Assembly: GCF_002878395.1 (NCBI RefSeq)
Contig: NW_025892538.1
Coordinates: 1 to 64,000, forward strand
Reading direction: 5' to 3'
From: Capsicum annuum
Taxonomy: Eukaryota; Streptophyta; Magnoliopsida; Solanales; Solanaceae
Length of the DNA stretch: 64,000 nt
Shown: positions 24,315 through 36,906 of the stretch, piece by piece
Position numbering within the stretch: the first letter of the stretch is position 1
Layout: each line of letters begins with the position of its first letter
Made by a program: the position numbers and the translations under genes
Notes under the pieces: model-generated
The model's database searches: none
What the model saw: only the letters and a program-made list of their open reading frames with translations
What the model was told of the DNA's origin: nothing

Positions 24315-25662
24315 TGTTGATATGACATGGTTTTATGGAACTTTCGATGCTTAAACCAAAGAAATTATGAAATTATATAGGTATTTTTGTTAGATGTGAT
24401 ATGCTTTTGTGTTTATTTTGTAGAAAAACAGAGTTCAGAGTAGAGATTGAGCAAAAAAGGATGCATGAGAGCTGAGATGACTACTTATGAGCCAAACCAC
24501 GACCTCATAGGTTGCCACATAGGTAGGGTTCCTGAAAATTTTAAAATTTGTTGATTGAATCTAATTCTCATCGTACCTACGAGGTGTAGGTAAAACCTAT
24601 GTCCCTCAGGTTTCTTTGTAGGTAAGAGTTTGTTGTTTGAAGATTTTTCTTATTTCCATGAGCCTACTTATACCATGTAGGTATAACCTATGGCCTATAA
24701 GTAGGGTCATGGGTTGGACTCAAGTTTCTGACATTGTTTAGGATAGTTTTTTTGATGTATCTATAAATACCCATAGGATGTTTTGTTATTAGTTTACACA
24801 CTTTATACACTTTTAACATTATTTTGAGTTTTGGGATACATTCTTGATCTTGGAATTATAGTTCTTAGTTTATAGGGTTTTGAATTGATTTGAAATTTCA
24901 ATTTTCATTCTTATTTTTTGTAAGTTCATACATATGCTTTCATCTATGAATTCTATGCATGTTCTTACACCTATGAGAACCTAAACCCTACAACTAGGGT
25001 TGTGGGAACCCCGATGGATTAACAAAGTAGAGAAGGTTCAAAGTCATTCTAGATTGGTGTTCTTGCATGTATTGGGGTTTCTTTCTCTTTCATTTCTTTC
25101 TTAATGGTTGGAAATGTTAGTAAACTCATATTTATTCAATACTTACTTGATAAAGAGGTAGAGATTAGGAAAAAGAGATCACATCAGTAATTTAAAGCTA
25201 CCAACCTTCATCTGATTATCTTGAGACCAAAATGAGATAGTCGATATGAGATCTAGAACAAGAGTTGTTAGTAATATGACACTCTAAGACTGAGTGGAGA
25301 TGAGTGTTATTCAGTCAAACTAACATTAAGAGATTGTTAGTGATATGTAACTTGTTATATTTTGCATACAAGTCATCGAGATAGTTTGACTATCATGATA
25401 AGTCTGTGTTGTTAAGAATTCAGGGGGAGTACAATCCTAGTAATCATCTCATATTGATAAGAACTATAATTTCCCCAACATTTTTACTGTTACTGTTACT
25501 TTCATGAAACCCCTTTTAATCTCTGCAATTTTCAATTACATTAACAAGCTAGTGACAGTTTTCTATCTTATTCCTTATGGGATTAACTCTAACCTTGTAG
25601 GGTTTTATATTTGACAAGAAACCACTTTATACTTTTTAAGAGCTGTAATTTGGGAGACATCA
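24315..25662 (+). mobile_element. Athila A 3' LTR
   Basis: It starts TGTTGATATGACATGG after a purine tract and ends AATTTGGGAGACATCA, close to the ATTTGGGCGACATCA end I associate with Athila LTRs. A TATA box (TATAAATA) lies at 24762-24769. Length is 1348 bp. The word-rich module of the ACCTAC/GTAGGT type occupies about 24475-24720. After 25662 the sequence passes straight into the env-like frame of a second Athila copy, so element A was inserted there. The matching 5' LTR and target duplication are not in the window. Confidence 0.75.
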
Positions 25663-26800
25663 GATTTCAGGCATCGGATTACACCCACTGCCAATGACAA
25701 CACATTAGGTACAACCAATGCCTTCCTGGCAGCGGCCTTAGTTTCAAGAGTAGAGTTGAACATTCTTCGGATCATTGAGGAAGAGATCTGAGACAGTGTG
25801 CTTTAGTTTAGTACCACATTATCTTTCCTTTGTATGGTGACCCAGTTGATGCATAGTGCATAAGTCCTAATTATTGGTGTAGACTGAGTGATTCAGCCAA
25901 TAAAGGCTTCTGACTTGGCACTGATTACAGTTATGCACAACCTGGTTGCCCCAGCAAAGGGCTTAAAAATTCTTATCTGATGCTAGTGCCTATTCTTCCT
26001 TAGCACCACTGGTATCTGATGCTAGTGCCTATTTATCCTTATCACCACTGGTATTCATTCACAGTCGACCACTAGTTCTCACGGGTTAAACACTGATCTT
26101 ATATTCATACTTGCTGGAGATTATATGAAGCTTACTGTTACATAATGCCTGGATTAATAAGCTTGAGGTTGGGGTTAAGCCCAGTGTGAGTAATTAGATA
26201 TGGATGTAGTAAGGACTGCCCTGACATAAGTGGATAGGCTTGAGAGCCATATAAAGTTTAGGATGGATCTAGTCCAAGCACCTGATTTGTTATATATTAG
26301 AGCAGACCTATTTGAACTAAAAATGCAGTTAGGGCATTTACTAAGAGAGTGGATGCTGCACCTCCTCCATCATTGCCTATGCCTTTACTAGCTGCTCCCT
26401 AGTTCCAAATTTCTATACTTCTACCCTAAAAGTTGATAATATAGATATTAAAGAGGTGGGAGGTGACTTGTTGCCTTAAACAAGGATAAGGGGAGATGAG
26501 GTTAATAAAAAAAGACAAAGAAGAACTGATAAAAAGAAGAAGAGGAGAAGAAAGAAGAAGAAATCCAAATAAACCTCCGAGGTAGCTATTCCAGAGGGTG
26601 ATGAGATACCACCTACCACAGAGGTGGATGTGATAGTTGGTGGGGTACATAGGTATCCCCCAATACTTTGAGTGCATCGGCCACCACTAGTGCCAACTTT
26701 TCTATGAGTGTCCTTACCATAGTTAAAGCCACCAGAGTAGAGGAGTAGGTTGGGGGATCCACATGCATCCCCATGAGATCAGAGTTCCACCAATACCTAG
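25663..26800 (+). pseudogene. Athila element B: env-like ORF, C-terminal half
   Basis: A second, more decayed copy of the env-like region picks up mid-ORF. Readable pieces are RVELNILRIIEEEI (about 25750), TLSFLCMVTQLMHSA and VIQPIKASDLALITVMHNL (about 25892). A lysine/arginine-rich stretch follows (about 26500-26570), then a Pro/Val-rich tail with EIPPTTEVDVIVGGV (about 26607). It holds one short internal duplication (25975-26052). Its N-terminal half is expected left of element A and is not in the window. Confidence 0.55.
25975..26052. repeat. 39-bp tandem duplication
   Basis: ATCTGATGCTAGTGCCTATT is the start of two adjacent 39-bp units (25975-26013 and 26014-26052). They differ at three positions. 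The length keeps the reading frame. Confidence 0.85.
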
Positions 26801-27224
26801 AGTACCACAGTTATGTCCCTTGCCCTAGTTTTATATTTTTATTATTTTATGTAATGGGAGCATTTCATGATTTCCACGTTGTGGGTGGGGTTGTATCATA
26901 ATCGAGAGTTTTTGTGGTCATTTTTTGTTTCCCTCAGCTATTCTATCATAGTAAGAACTGACATATTTAGGTGTTTTACTACTTTATTGTTGCTTTGTTT
27001 GTGTAAATTAGAGTAATTTTCGAAAACTTGCTGCAGTCATATTTAAGAATGCATGCAAATTTTTTTTCGAAGTGTTTAAAATGATACCACTTCAAAAATT
27101 TTATTTTTGTGATATAGTGTTTGCATGTATTGTGTTGTAACTGGTGTTAGGGTCTAGCTATGACATTAGTATTTTTAATAGATTAACCTGGTCGACCTTG
27201 CATGAATTGAGTAGGTAGTAACTT

Positions 27225-27330
27225 AGAAGAAATCCCTAAGCTATGAGTGACTGAGGTGTATACCTAGATAGAACATTAGAAAAAATCCCTGAACTATAAG
27301 TGACTGAAGTGTATACCTAGATGGAACATG
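27225..27330. repeat. 53-bp tandem duplication
   Basis: Two adjacent units begin AGAAGAAATCCC (27225) and AGAAAAAATCCC (27278) and both run through GTGTATACCTAGAT. A few substitutions separate them. Confidence 0.85.
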
Positions 27331-27706
27331 CCTGCAGTCTAGAACTTGTCTGGTTAGTCTCTCTAAAAGCTGTTTGATGGGAGGTTAGGAAAGGATCATA
27401 GACCATGTTTGAAAAAGTGCACTATAGCCTAAGTAACCTACTAAATGATCATATATCCCTTCAACCAAAACCTTGAGCCTTAATAGACCTTTTCTTTGAA
27501 CTACCCTAGTTACTTTCCCAATTTTTACAATGATCCTTCTTTGGCCCTGGTCACTCACTGGATACTGTGCACCTCAACTTAGGCTCTGAAAAATTTCTTA
27601 AGTTGAGGGTGGTTTTTGTGTAGGGTGCATAGAAAGTTGCTATGAATGATTAGTAGAAATAGGAAAAAGGAGTCGGGTGCGATATGCACAAAATAAAAAA
27701 GAAGAA

Positions 27707-27786
27707 AAGATATATATATATATATTTACATACATACATACATACATACACTTATAAACACACACACATATACATATATATATATA
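27707..27786. repeat. Compound microsatellite: (AT)n, (CATA)n, (AC)n, (AT)n
   Basis: An AT run, five or more CATA units, a short AC run and a second AT run lie back to back in the Athila B 3' region. Confidence 0.9.
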
Positions 27787-28475
27787 GTGAGTTGTTGTGA
27801 AAATAAAACCGCACCCAAGGTTCAAAAAAAAGGAGAAAAAGAAATAAAAAGAAATAACAATGTGAAAAAGGGAGTATAATGCAAGAAACCAGGAAAGTGG
27901 AGCCAAAAGTAGTGTATTTCCAAGGAGGATTAAGTCACTGTACCCAAATGTATGATACCTATCCCCTAGCCTACATTACAAGACTATAAAAGACCTATAA
28001 TGATCCTAACTCAACTTTTCAAAAGCTTAAGCGTAGAAAATAAAGGCAAGCCTATGGTATCAAATGCATACAACTTGACTTCTTTGTGAAAGTGAGAGAT
28101 TTGATTTAGTCCCAGTACTAGATTCCATTACATATATTGGGTGATTGGGGACTCCTTTGATGTGAGGGCATAGGCGATGTAGTCTAGTTATTGCTTGTTT
28201 AGGTAGTGTATTGGTCAATGTGTTGGGTTGAATATTCTAAATGTAATGCCATGTATCGATCCCATTGTGTTAGAAGTACTTGTATTGTATATACACTACA
28301 TTGGTGATTTGTGATAAGAATGGAGGATGTTGAATCTAATTGGGTAGTTTGCATGTATGGGAAAATTGATTTTGTATAATCAACTGCCGTAGTGATCTTG
28401 ATTTGCTCTAATTTAAACATCTTAATAAGTTTAGTATTTTTTTATTGAAGACATACAAACATTCGAAGTTGAGGG

Positions 28476-30010
28476 TGTTGATGTGCCATAAACTTATGAC
28501 ACTTAAAAAGCTTAAAATCAGGAATATTTGTAAGTATAAGGGAATATTTTTATGGATTTGATGTGTTTTCTAGTGTTTTCAGGCCTTAAGGACTCCGTGA
28601 AGAAAATTTGCTGAGGAATGGATAAAAAGGGCATTATAAGAGCCTTACCATGGTTGTGTGATCTAACAACGGTCGTGCCTAGGCTTTTGTATCCTTAAAT
28701 TAGAGAAGCTATAATTAGAGGTCTCTCAGAGGAAGGAACCATGATCATGAGTTGACAGCATGATCATACTATGTGATCATGATAAGTAAGAGGACAAAAT
28801 AAGGCTACAAAACCTAAGTGTGAGATGATCAAACAAGAACAAGGTCACAATCATACTTTGACATGACGAACGTACCATGATATCATAGGATGAAGGACAA
28901 GATCTAAAGATTGATGAAGTTTAAGTTAAAGATGATCGGACGACAATATTTCATGGTCGTAGTTGATACCACAGATCCATATCATTAATGACCTAAAATT
29001 TGAAAAGTCCAAGTACAAACCACGAGAGTCAAAGAACGATCATGGGTTTTAATGACAATCATACTTTTTTCTCGTCCGAGGAAGCCAAAACTGTTTCCTA
29101 TTTTGATTAGGATAGGATTTATTTTATCTATAAATACTCTTGTAGGTTTACTTTACGTGTTACACACTATTTTGATTGGAGATTATTATTTTGTAAGGTT
29201 CTCAGGCATATTCTTGGAATTTTACGAACATCATTCCTAGGTTTTTAATTAATGTTGAGATTTTAGAGTTTATTCTCATTATAAGTTCATAACAAGGCTT
29301 CCATCTAAGAATAATTCTTGTGTTCTTGCAATTATGAGCAACTAAATACCATAACTAGGGTTGTGGGAATCACGATGAATTAACAAAACAGGTTAAGTGT
29401 AAGGCGAATCTAGACCGGTGTGCTTGCATATATTGGTGTGCCCTTTATTACACTTGCCCTTTTAATGGATGCATACATTAGGAACTTGCCTATATTCTAA
29501 ACTTTCTCAGGAGAAAGGTATAGATTAGGTTGATAGAATAGCAACAGAGAATTTAAGGTATCAACCTTCATCTAATAACTAGCGTCGTCATATGGATAGT
29601 TAATCTGAGACAAAGAATAAGGGTTAGTAGTGCGACACTATTAGTTTGGGAGGATATGCATGAAATTCATCTAATGAAGGTTGAAAAACTTTTAGGTGAA
29701 CCTATCTTGTTATATTTTCCATGAAACACATCAGGATAGTTTGCTAACATAATCAACTTGCGGAGTTATGAAATCATGGGGATCATAATCCTAGTACTCA
29801 TCTCCTATTGATTACAAATTAGAGAAACAACGACCATTCTGATATGATTTTGTTTCATAAAAATTATTTTACTTAATTGCGAATTACTAGAAAAATACGT
29901 GATCAAATTTCTTCCTATTCCCTGTGGGTGTGATTCCAGCCTTGCTGGGTTCTATATTAAATTCAACGACCTCTTTATACTTTCTAAGATGTGTAATTTA
30001 GGTGACATTA
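28476..30010 (+). mobile_element. Athila B 3' LTR
   Basis: It starts TGTTGATGTGCC and ends AATTTAGGTGACATTA, with the terminal CA mutated to TA. It is collinear with LTR A in its second half: TATA box TATAAATA at 29129-29136, ACTAGGGTTGTGGGAA (about 29352), TCTAGACCGGTGT versus TCTAGATTGGTGT, and the CTTTATACTTTCTAAGA 3' block. Length is 1535 bp. In the upstream module (about 28640-29060) the ACCTAC words of LTR A are replaced by CATGATCATG-type words. Confidence 0.75.
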
Positions 30011-31130
30011 GTGCATCTTCTAATTCTTTCCCACTCCTCAATTTGATTGCCATTAAATATCTAGGATTAGGTTTTGTATTGCTTTAGAAACCCTTTGTGT
30101 CCTTGTTCTTTAAGCTTTGGTGATCTGGCTTATTTGCTTCTCTAAATTCTTGTGGGAAAGTTTCCGATTCTTTATATCTGGATCTAATTATGCCCGATCA
30201 TCTACTATCTATGCTTGTTTGGCAATAATTTTTTCAACATCTCCTCTATATTACTATATTAAGGACTAACATTTCTTCCCGTAGCCTATTGCTAAAAGTT
30301 TTGACTCTATGCCTCCCCATGAAAATTTGGGCTGATTCTACTAATTACAATGATAGGTATTCCATAATTTTTATTTTCTCTTTGTGTATTACCCATAACT
30401 TTTATTGACTCCATATTTTCTCCATATTACCTACAAACTTCTTTACCATACCTCTAGATGCATCACCATGCCACTTGTGCAGTATGATTCAGGAAAGTAT
30501 TTAATGCATCATAGGTTTTCTCTAATGCTTGACTACCTACTACCAAATTTAACCAAATATTTGTATTTAGGTCAAGACTCAACAGAATTAAGGGCCAAAA
30601 TAGCATTAGTCCATTGGTTATATGGGCAGTCCTTGCGAAGACCATTGAATCATTCTCAAGCCTAATATATGTTCTCTTGCAACTTCTACTTAAAACTCAA
30701 TATTTCACTTCTTGATTTTACAATTTTTCCACATGGGAAGAATCAAATAAGGAAATTCCTTGACAAGTCGTTCAAAGTTGAGATTGAATCTGAAGGTTCT
30801 ACCTTCAACCATCTCCTCGCTTCTCCCAGCAATGCCAATGGAAAAACTGTGAGCCTTACATAATCAATTGGGTATCCTATGGGAATAAAAGTGTTATTGA
30901 TCTCGAAGAAAATCTGTAAATACTATTGTGTATCCTCGTATGACTAGCCTATAAACTGGACATTAGTGTGCACTACACCATATTTTGCTTTAGCTCAAGT
31001 CTACCTCTTGGTTTTGGTCTAGGTTTCCTGGGGGTAAGATTAGTAGTGAGTGGGACTTCCATTTCATGAACTGGTATTTGTGTCATTATTTCACGAGCAA
31101 CCTTTTCCTGTTGATCTAGGTGAACCTACG
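30011..31130 (-). pseudogene. Athila-type gag relic, reverse orientation
   Basis: On the minus strand an Athila gag is readable across frames. It begins with a Pro-rich N-terminus (PRKPRPKPRGRLELK, about 31010), then FFEINNTFIPIGYPIDYVRL (about 30900) and FPLALLGEARRWL (about 30838). Next are STLNDLSRNFL (about 30775), GLRKDCPYNQ (about 30640) and LVVGSQALEKTYDALNTFL (about 30520), followed by a decayed C-terminal part. Only gag is present, with no LTR or pol on this strand nearby. It is a third Athila-lineage insertion, adjacent to and opposed to element B. Confidence 0.7.
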
Positions 31131-31640
31131 AGATTTGGTAGAGAAGAGTTGCTTCTCTCCTCAGCTAGTGCAAACACTCTTATTAGATAGCCTGCAGGAA
31201 CATGTTATGACTTAAACGTGTAATCCAAATAATAATGTTGTGAATAGTGTTCATCCTAATATACTTGTAACTAATCTCTGTTACATGTATTAACACTAGT
31301 AGGAAATACAAGTTCTTGGAGGTAGTTATTTTTCTCAACATATTCCACAAGATGCAGATTCTTTTGAGAAAAGTGAGGAAGATGAATTATTGGATAACTA
31401 TTTTTCTAATGCTTCTAGGGTTGTTGAAATATCTCCTAGACAACAAAGAAACAGAAAATGCTAAAATAAAACTAAATTTTTTTGTAGACATCATAATTGA
31501 GTTGATAAAGCATAAGAGAAGTTTATCCAAAAATAACTCGTAATGAGAGTGTACAAAGCAGAAGGTCACAGTGTTCAATAGATCTAAGAAGAACTAATAT
31601 ATTTTTATAACTCTTTATTAGGTTGGATGAACAAAACAAT
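31131..31640. other. Unassigned stretch with short acidic frame
   Basis: No recognisable gene. A plus-strand frame of about 50 codons (about 31307-31462) reads GSYFSQHIPQDADSFEKSEE and further acidic residues to RQQRNRKC and a stop. It may be the remnant of an exon, but I cannot assign it. The rest is AT-rich. Confidence 0.3.
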
Positions 31641-31829
31641 GAGAAGAAACAAACTGTTACAAGGGGGTTTGGGCCACACGTGACAAAAGAGTTTTAAAAT
31701 GAGGTGTAGGTGACACGTCTTAATTATTAGGTGGAGGTGACAATTACTTTATTATGGATTAAGAAAGTTGGAGAAGTTTGAAAATAACCCATAAGTTTTT
31801 AAATTTATACTTTGATCCAAATGTTAGCC

Positions 31830-31836
31830 TATATAA
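31830..31836 (+). promoter_or_regulatory. Putative TATA box upstream of the MULE gene
   Basis: CCTATATAAC is followed within 40 bp by a long CT-rich leader (31855-32050). This is a plant promoter and 5'-leader layout about 950 bp ahead of the transposase frame. It is inferred from sequence only. Confidence 0.35.
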
Positions 31837-32179
31837 CAAAAAACGGAGGGAAAAAAAGGCGCCTTTCTCTCTCTTCTTACCTTTTGTTGATTTCTCTCTC
31901 TTAGCGATTTTTGTTGTTCATTATTGCTGCTGCTTTATTCATCATCTTATGCTTCATTATCATCATCTTCTACTTCATTATCATCTTCATCTTGTTCTTG
32001 TTGACCATTTTTTTTTGTTGTTGTTGTTATCGCTACTGTTGCTATTTGACCAATTTCTTAGGTCAAATTTTGTTTCTAACATAACTTTCCACTTTGGCAT
32101 TACTTCATAGGAGATGTTGGTAATTCAAATTATGATTTTTAGTTGAATTTGTCATCTGGGTAACTGCTATTATGTTGTT

Positions 32180-32640
32180 GTTTTCCAACAATGGATAGAA
32201 AAATCCACCTGTTTAAATAGATAAATCATCTGTTGCGATAGATGAGACATCTATTTCAAAGGAAGACTAATATGTTGGATTCATGTTTAAATAGATAGCT
32301 AATCTATTGCAACATTTGACACATATGTTGCAATGGATTAGTTACCTGTTGCAACAGAACCTGAACACGATTCCAACATAGGTTACAATAGATTAATAAC
32401 CTGTTGTATCAGGTAAGTCATTTGTCACAATAGGTTAATTATTTGTTGCAATTGTCACTCATTTGTTGGAATTAGCTTCAAAGGTGATTTAGTTATAACA
32501 TCAATTCCAACAGTCGATTCATCTATTGCAACAGATATTTAGACCCGTAACATGAATCCCAACAGGTAAGAATCTATTATGACTCATCACTTACCTGTTG
32601 CAATAGATAACACATCTGTTGGGATTTATTCACGACACTA
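32180..32640. repeat. Palindromic-word cluster (CTGTTGCAACAG family), cluster 1
   Basis: Variants of ATCTGTTGCAACAGAT occur every 20-40 bp, with an exact 12-bp palindrome at 32346-32357. Half-words such as AATAGATGA and AACCTGTTG dominate the rest. The cluster ends before the transposase coding region. Confidence 0.8.
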
Positions 32641-32781
32641 TGAAATCACTATCAACTTTTTTTAACAAATGACTTTATTTAGGTACCACTAATGGAGGGA
32701 TTAATAACAATAGGGGTGGATTTTCATGGTCATTGGGTCGAGAAGAGCAATTGATATGTATAGTATTGGAAGGAGGGTGAA

Positions 32782-34972
32782 ATGCTAGAGACGATAGCTA
32801 TGACAGTCCAAAGTGATGTTTCGTATGATGATTTTGTGAACTTAATCATCAGCTTTTATGGACTAAATTGTCAACCGGAAGAATTCTCCATTAGCAACAT
32901 ACACAACTACTTTCAAATCAAAGGGTACTGCCTTTCAAGATAACCGATCAGGTTCGGTTGTATTCTTATGTAAATGATTCAACCAGGCCGGTGTTAAGGG
33001 TGTACATGGTTGAAAAGACGAGAGAGAATGAGAACCAGAACGTAGAATAAAAAGAAGAATAAAAAGAAAAGTTCTTTGATGATAGGTTGGATGATCTAGA
33101 CATGAATATTTCAGATGATGATCAAACACCACGCCCGTTGATGCGACCAATACGATGTGCAGTTCTTCTCAATCGACATAATCTGAAAATCTTCAAGACG
33201 ATGGGACCGACTTTTTTATTGGAATGTCATTCAAGGAAAAGAATGAACTATATAACACTTTGTTTATTTCTTTCATGAAAAAAGATTTTAGAATAAAAAA
33301 GGTGATTTATTCGAGCAGTGTCTTTTGCTTTAAATGTACTAATTCGAACTGCAAGTGGTGGTTGAGAGCGGTGAAGTACGCAAGTTCTGATAGATTCATC
33401 ATTCATAAACATGAAAAGCATCACACATATGGTTCGGAGCACATCTCAGGCCAAAATCCTCATGCCACGACAAAGGTCCTCGGTGAATATTTTAGGAGTA
33501 GTTTCCCCGATGGCAAAGGCCCTTCAACAAGGCTTATGGCCAATCAAATCCTTACGGATTTGGGTGTCCTAGTCAATTATTAGAAGGTATATACGGACAT
33601 GGGGATTGCCAAGGACCTGGTTTGGGGGACACTCGAGCATGGGTATGAAGTCTTGGATGCTTACGGTTACATGATTGAGTCCACAAATCCCGGAAGTAAG
33701 ACGACATTGCATCTGCATGTAAATGAAAGGTTCAAGTACTTTTTTGTATCCTATGGTGCTTAGATTCAAGGTTTTCGACATTTGAGAAAAGGCATAGCCG
33801 TCGATGGTACTTTCTTGAGGAGCAGATATAATGGAGTTCTGCTACCGGCAGTGGTGCAGGATGCGGAGAATAACATCTTTCCTGTCACTTTTTATGTAGC
33901 AGACAAGGAATGTGATGTCTGTTATGGATTTTTTTTGAACAACTGCAACGCTGCATTGAAGATACCGAAGATTTGTGTTTTTTATCGAATAGGCATCCAA
34001 GTATTCCAAAGATGGGTTCACTTTTCTTCACTTCAGCTTACTTTGGTTATTGCATCAGGCATCTTGGAGAGAACATTCGAAACAACTATCACAATGAATG
34101 GGTCGTCACCCTTTTTTATAGAGCAGCTAAAGCATATACCAAAGAGGATATTTTAGACCATTTCAATCAAATAAAAGATGTGAATCCCAAGGTAGCAGAA
34201 TTTCTTGCACGTGTCGGTTTCGAGAGATGGAGCCGGGCATTCTGTCTAGCAAATAGGTACATTCTTATGAATTTAATGTCTTGTTTGATTTACAAGTTTA
34301 GTTTGATGTCGTACTAAGTGATTATTTTCTAAAGGTACAATATTATGACATCAAATATAGCTGAATTGGTGAAACTAATTTTTTTAGGTACAATATAGCA
34401 ATTTTTTTAACGAAAGGCATGTGCAGTTCAAGTGCCCAGAAAAAAGAACCTGATTTGTTCTCGAAATCGAAAAGAAAATATCAAAGAACATCAGTTTGGG
34501 GAATAGGTTATTCTCTCATAAAATAGCATATTACAAATTCCATATCACCGGTCATGGTGATACTGCCACAGTCGATCTTCAAACAAGATCTTGTACGTAT
34601 AGAGTTTTTGACTTGGACAAAATACCTTGTCCACATGCTATGGCATCCCTTCGATCTCAATACGTCCATAATTATGGACCTGAAGTTTACAAGCACTCCT
34701 CTTAATATTATTCGGTGGAAAAATATGAAATAGCATATAGTGGGCATATTACTCCGGTGCCTCTTGAAGAATCTTGAGTTGTTCCAGTAGAGCTTGTGGG
34801 GAGATTAACACCTCCTCCATATATTGACCCGAGCACTATCAAACCGGGAAGAAAGCCGTATAAAAGAAGGCGTGGAGTTGGAGAATCATTTTCATCAAGA
34901 AGAAATAAATGCTCCATATGTAAGTACGCTGGCCACAAAAGAACTACATGCCCGAATCATAATCAACCATGA
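32782..34972 (+). pseudogene. MULE (MuDR-type) transposase, broken, with SWIM and CCHC zinc fingers
   Basis: The frame opens at 32782 (MLETIAMTVQSDVSYDDFV), the PB1-like start of plant MULE transposases. Following parts are an acidic linker and a MuDR N-terminal DNA-binding segment (about 33224-33440; FKCTNSNCKWWLRA, HHTYGSEHI). A MULE catalytic domain comes next (about 33775-34250). The first catalytic Asp is in IAVDGTFLRS; the second Asp is replaced by Asn in FLSNRHPS (about 33988). Further on are AYFGYCIRHLGENIRNNYH and KEDILDHFNQIKDVNPKVAEFL. A GT-AG intron (34256-34334) splits NR|YNIMTSNIAE. A SWIM finger follows (about 34590; SCTYRVFDLDKIPCPHAMA, with the usual second Cys replaced by Tyr) and a terminal CCHC knuckle (CSICKYAGHKRTTC). 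In-frame stops lie near 33581 and 33762, with a frameshift near 33980. It would cut and move its own TIR-flanked element; this copy is dead. Confidence 0.85.
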
Positions 34973-36906
34973 TCGTTGTAATTGCAGAAACTTGTGTTGT
35001 TGTTTGTTTGTTTGTTTGTTTGTTGTGGACTTTTATATATTTAACTCATTGTTGTGAACCTAATGTTATCATTTATTATATATAAAATGTCTTTTTTTTA
35101 AATAACTTGTGCATCAATAAAATGAGGAAAAACATGAACTTAAATAATATAGCAGACCACAATTATTCTCAATAGTTGCACAAACAACTAGAATGCTTTC
35201 CTCTAACAGATGAAAATCTATCGAAATAGATGGATAATCTGTTGAAACCGAACAGATGACCAATCGGTTCCAATTGTTGAAAGAACTTAAAAGCCAAAAT
35301 TGCTAGTGCTACTCGATTCAACATTGCCTCCAACCGTCGACATGTTAACATGTATTAGATTAGAAGAAAACAAAATGAAAATTGAATAGGAATTAAAACG
35401 CCAAAGTCTGACTAAAAGTAAATTTTTCATTAAATGAAAAATAAAATACATTAGGTATAGATCCAATGTAGAAAAATTAAAATAGATACGCTAAAAGAAA
35501 AAACACATTTTAATTATTATTATCATCATCATCATTAATGACAGCCGGCCAATCAACTCACATCATTAGGGATCTCATCAGCCTCTACATCTCTCTGAAC
35601 ATTGTCACTCTCACAGCGACCAACTCGCTCTGCAGGTCATTAACCTTCCTTTGAAGTTCCTGCTGTGTCGCGTATAATAGCAATGTCTGGAAAAGGATCA
35701 ACCATATCTAAAACACGCATGAATTGACAAATGTAAAGAAAAATGTTCACAATGAAATACAACGTATACGACTAACTGGTAAATTTACGCCAGAAAAAAA
35801 CTTACCTTAACGAGAAAGGAATATGCTCTTTGAAGAGAAATGGTTGAAAATGTCACACGAAATAAAAAATACAAGAAATAAATAGAGTTGAATGAAGATT
35901 GAGGGACCTATAATAAAATATGAACGTGTCAGGACAAAAGGCAGGACTGTTCAGCTCTATTGTATTAATTACATTCAAATTGGTGGCATTTAGTTTTCTG
36001 TGAAAAGTCGTGACCTTTTCTTTTACACTAATTACTTCTTACCTTTTCATAGTGGTTTGAGACTCGATAAAAGCCATTATTATTGAGCTATTGCAACAGA
36101 TCATCCAACATTTTTAACAGATTTACAATCTATTGCAACAAATGAACAGATTGAATATGCAACAGATGACTGTCTAAACAGATGGATGGTTTGTATATGC
36201 AATAAATAAGATATATAATGCAACTTATGTATTATATGTCGAAACAAATGGATAGTATGTATAAGTTGAAGGAGATGTTTTGATATCTTCTGACAGCTGA
36301 TTCATTAGTTTCAGTTTCAACAGATGGAGTATTCGATTTATTAGCTGTTTTGAATGTGTGTGATAAAATGTTTTCACCTCTTTTTAATAGTCCCTCCATT
36401 ATGTATTAGTTGGGCCCTATGGGCTTGGCACACCAATTAATAAAAATATAAATTAGGTGATTGTTTTACGAAATTGGCCTTATTAATTATGATTAGAAAG
36501 TATAAATGTGAATAATATACTTTATGTAGTCATTTAATAATAGGGGTAATCTTGAAAGAATATAATAAAATTCTCTTGATTTTATAAATAGGAAAACTAA
36601 ATTGAAACAAACATATTTTTAAAGAAGTAATCATATGCGTACAGATTAATTAAAAGAAAAGTCAGGTCTATTACAACAGATTTACCATCTGTTGCAACAT
36701 ATAGATTATCTGTTGTGACAGATGGACCATATGTTTGGAGGAGATGTTTTGATTTCTTCCAACAACTGATTTGTCAATTACAACAGATGGAGATTTTAAT
36801 TCATCAGCTATTTTAAATGTGTTAAGATAAAAAGTCACGACTCTTCACACCTCCATTTTAATAGTCATCACATTCGTGCAGATGAATAAACAACACTGAC
36901 ATATCC
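34973..36906. other. MULE downstream region: word clusters, one possible minus-strand exon
   Basis: Mostly AT-rich and noncoding. Palindromic-word clusters lie at about 35165-35350, 36085-36330 and 36655-36810. On the minus strand (about 35690-35560) a short heptad-like stretch reads LLYATQQELQRKVNDLQSEL before a frameshift. It might be an exon of a transposon-carried coiled-coil protein, but evidence is thin. A TG-rich run sits at 35000-35030. Confidence 0.45.

Larger units (their letters stand above)
26801..28475 (+). other. Athila B 3' untranslated region and polypurine tract
   Basis: No gene is seen. It is collinear with the 3' region of element A (22791-24314), including TTTGGCCCTGGTCACTCACT (about 27541) and GTGGAGCCA (about 27898). 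It also holds a 53-bp tandem duplication and a compound microsatellite, and ends in AAGTTGAGGG before the LTR. Confidence 0.7.

Noticed and set aside
27640..27906. 88-codon minus-strand frame with hydrophobic runs
   Set aside because: It spans a compound microsatellite in the Athila B 3' region and has no domain.
36370..36640. Possible MITE (GTCCCTCCATTATG start)
   Set aside because: No matching inverted end or TA duplication could be found by eye.
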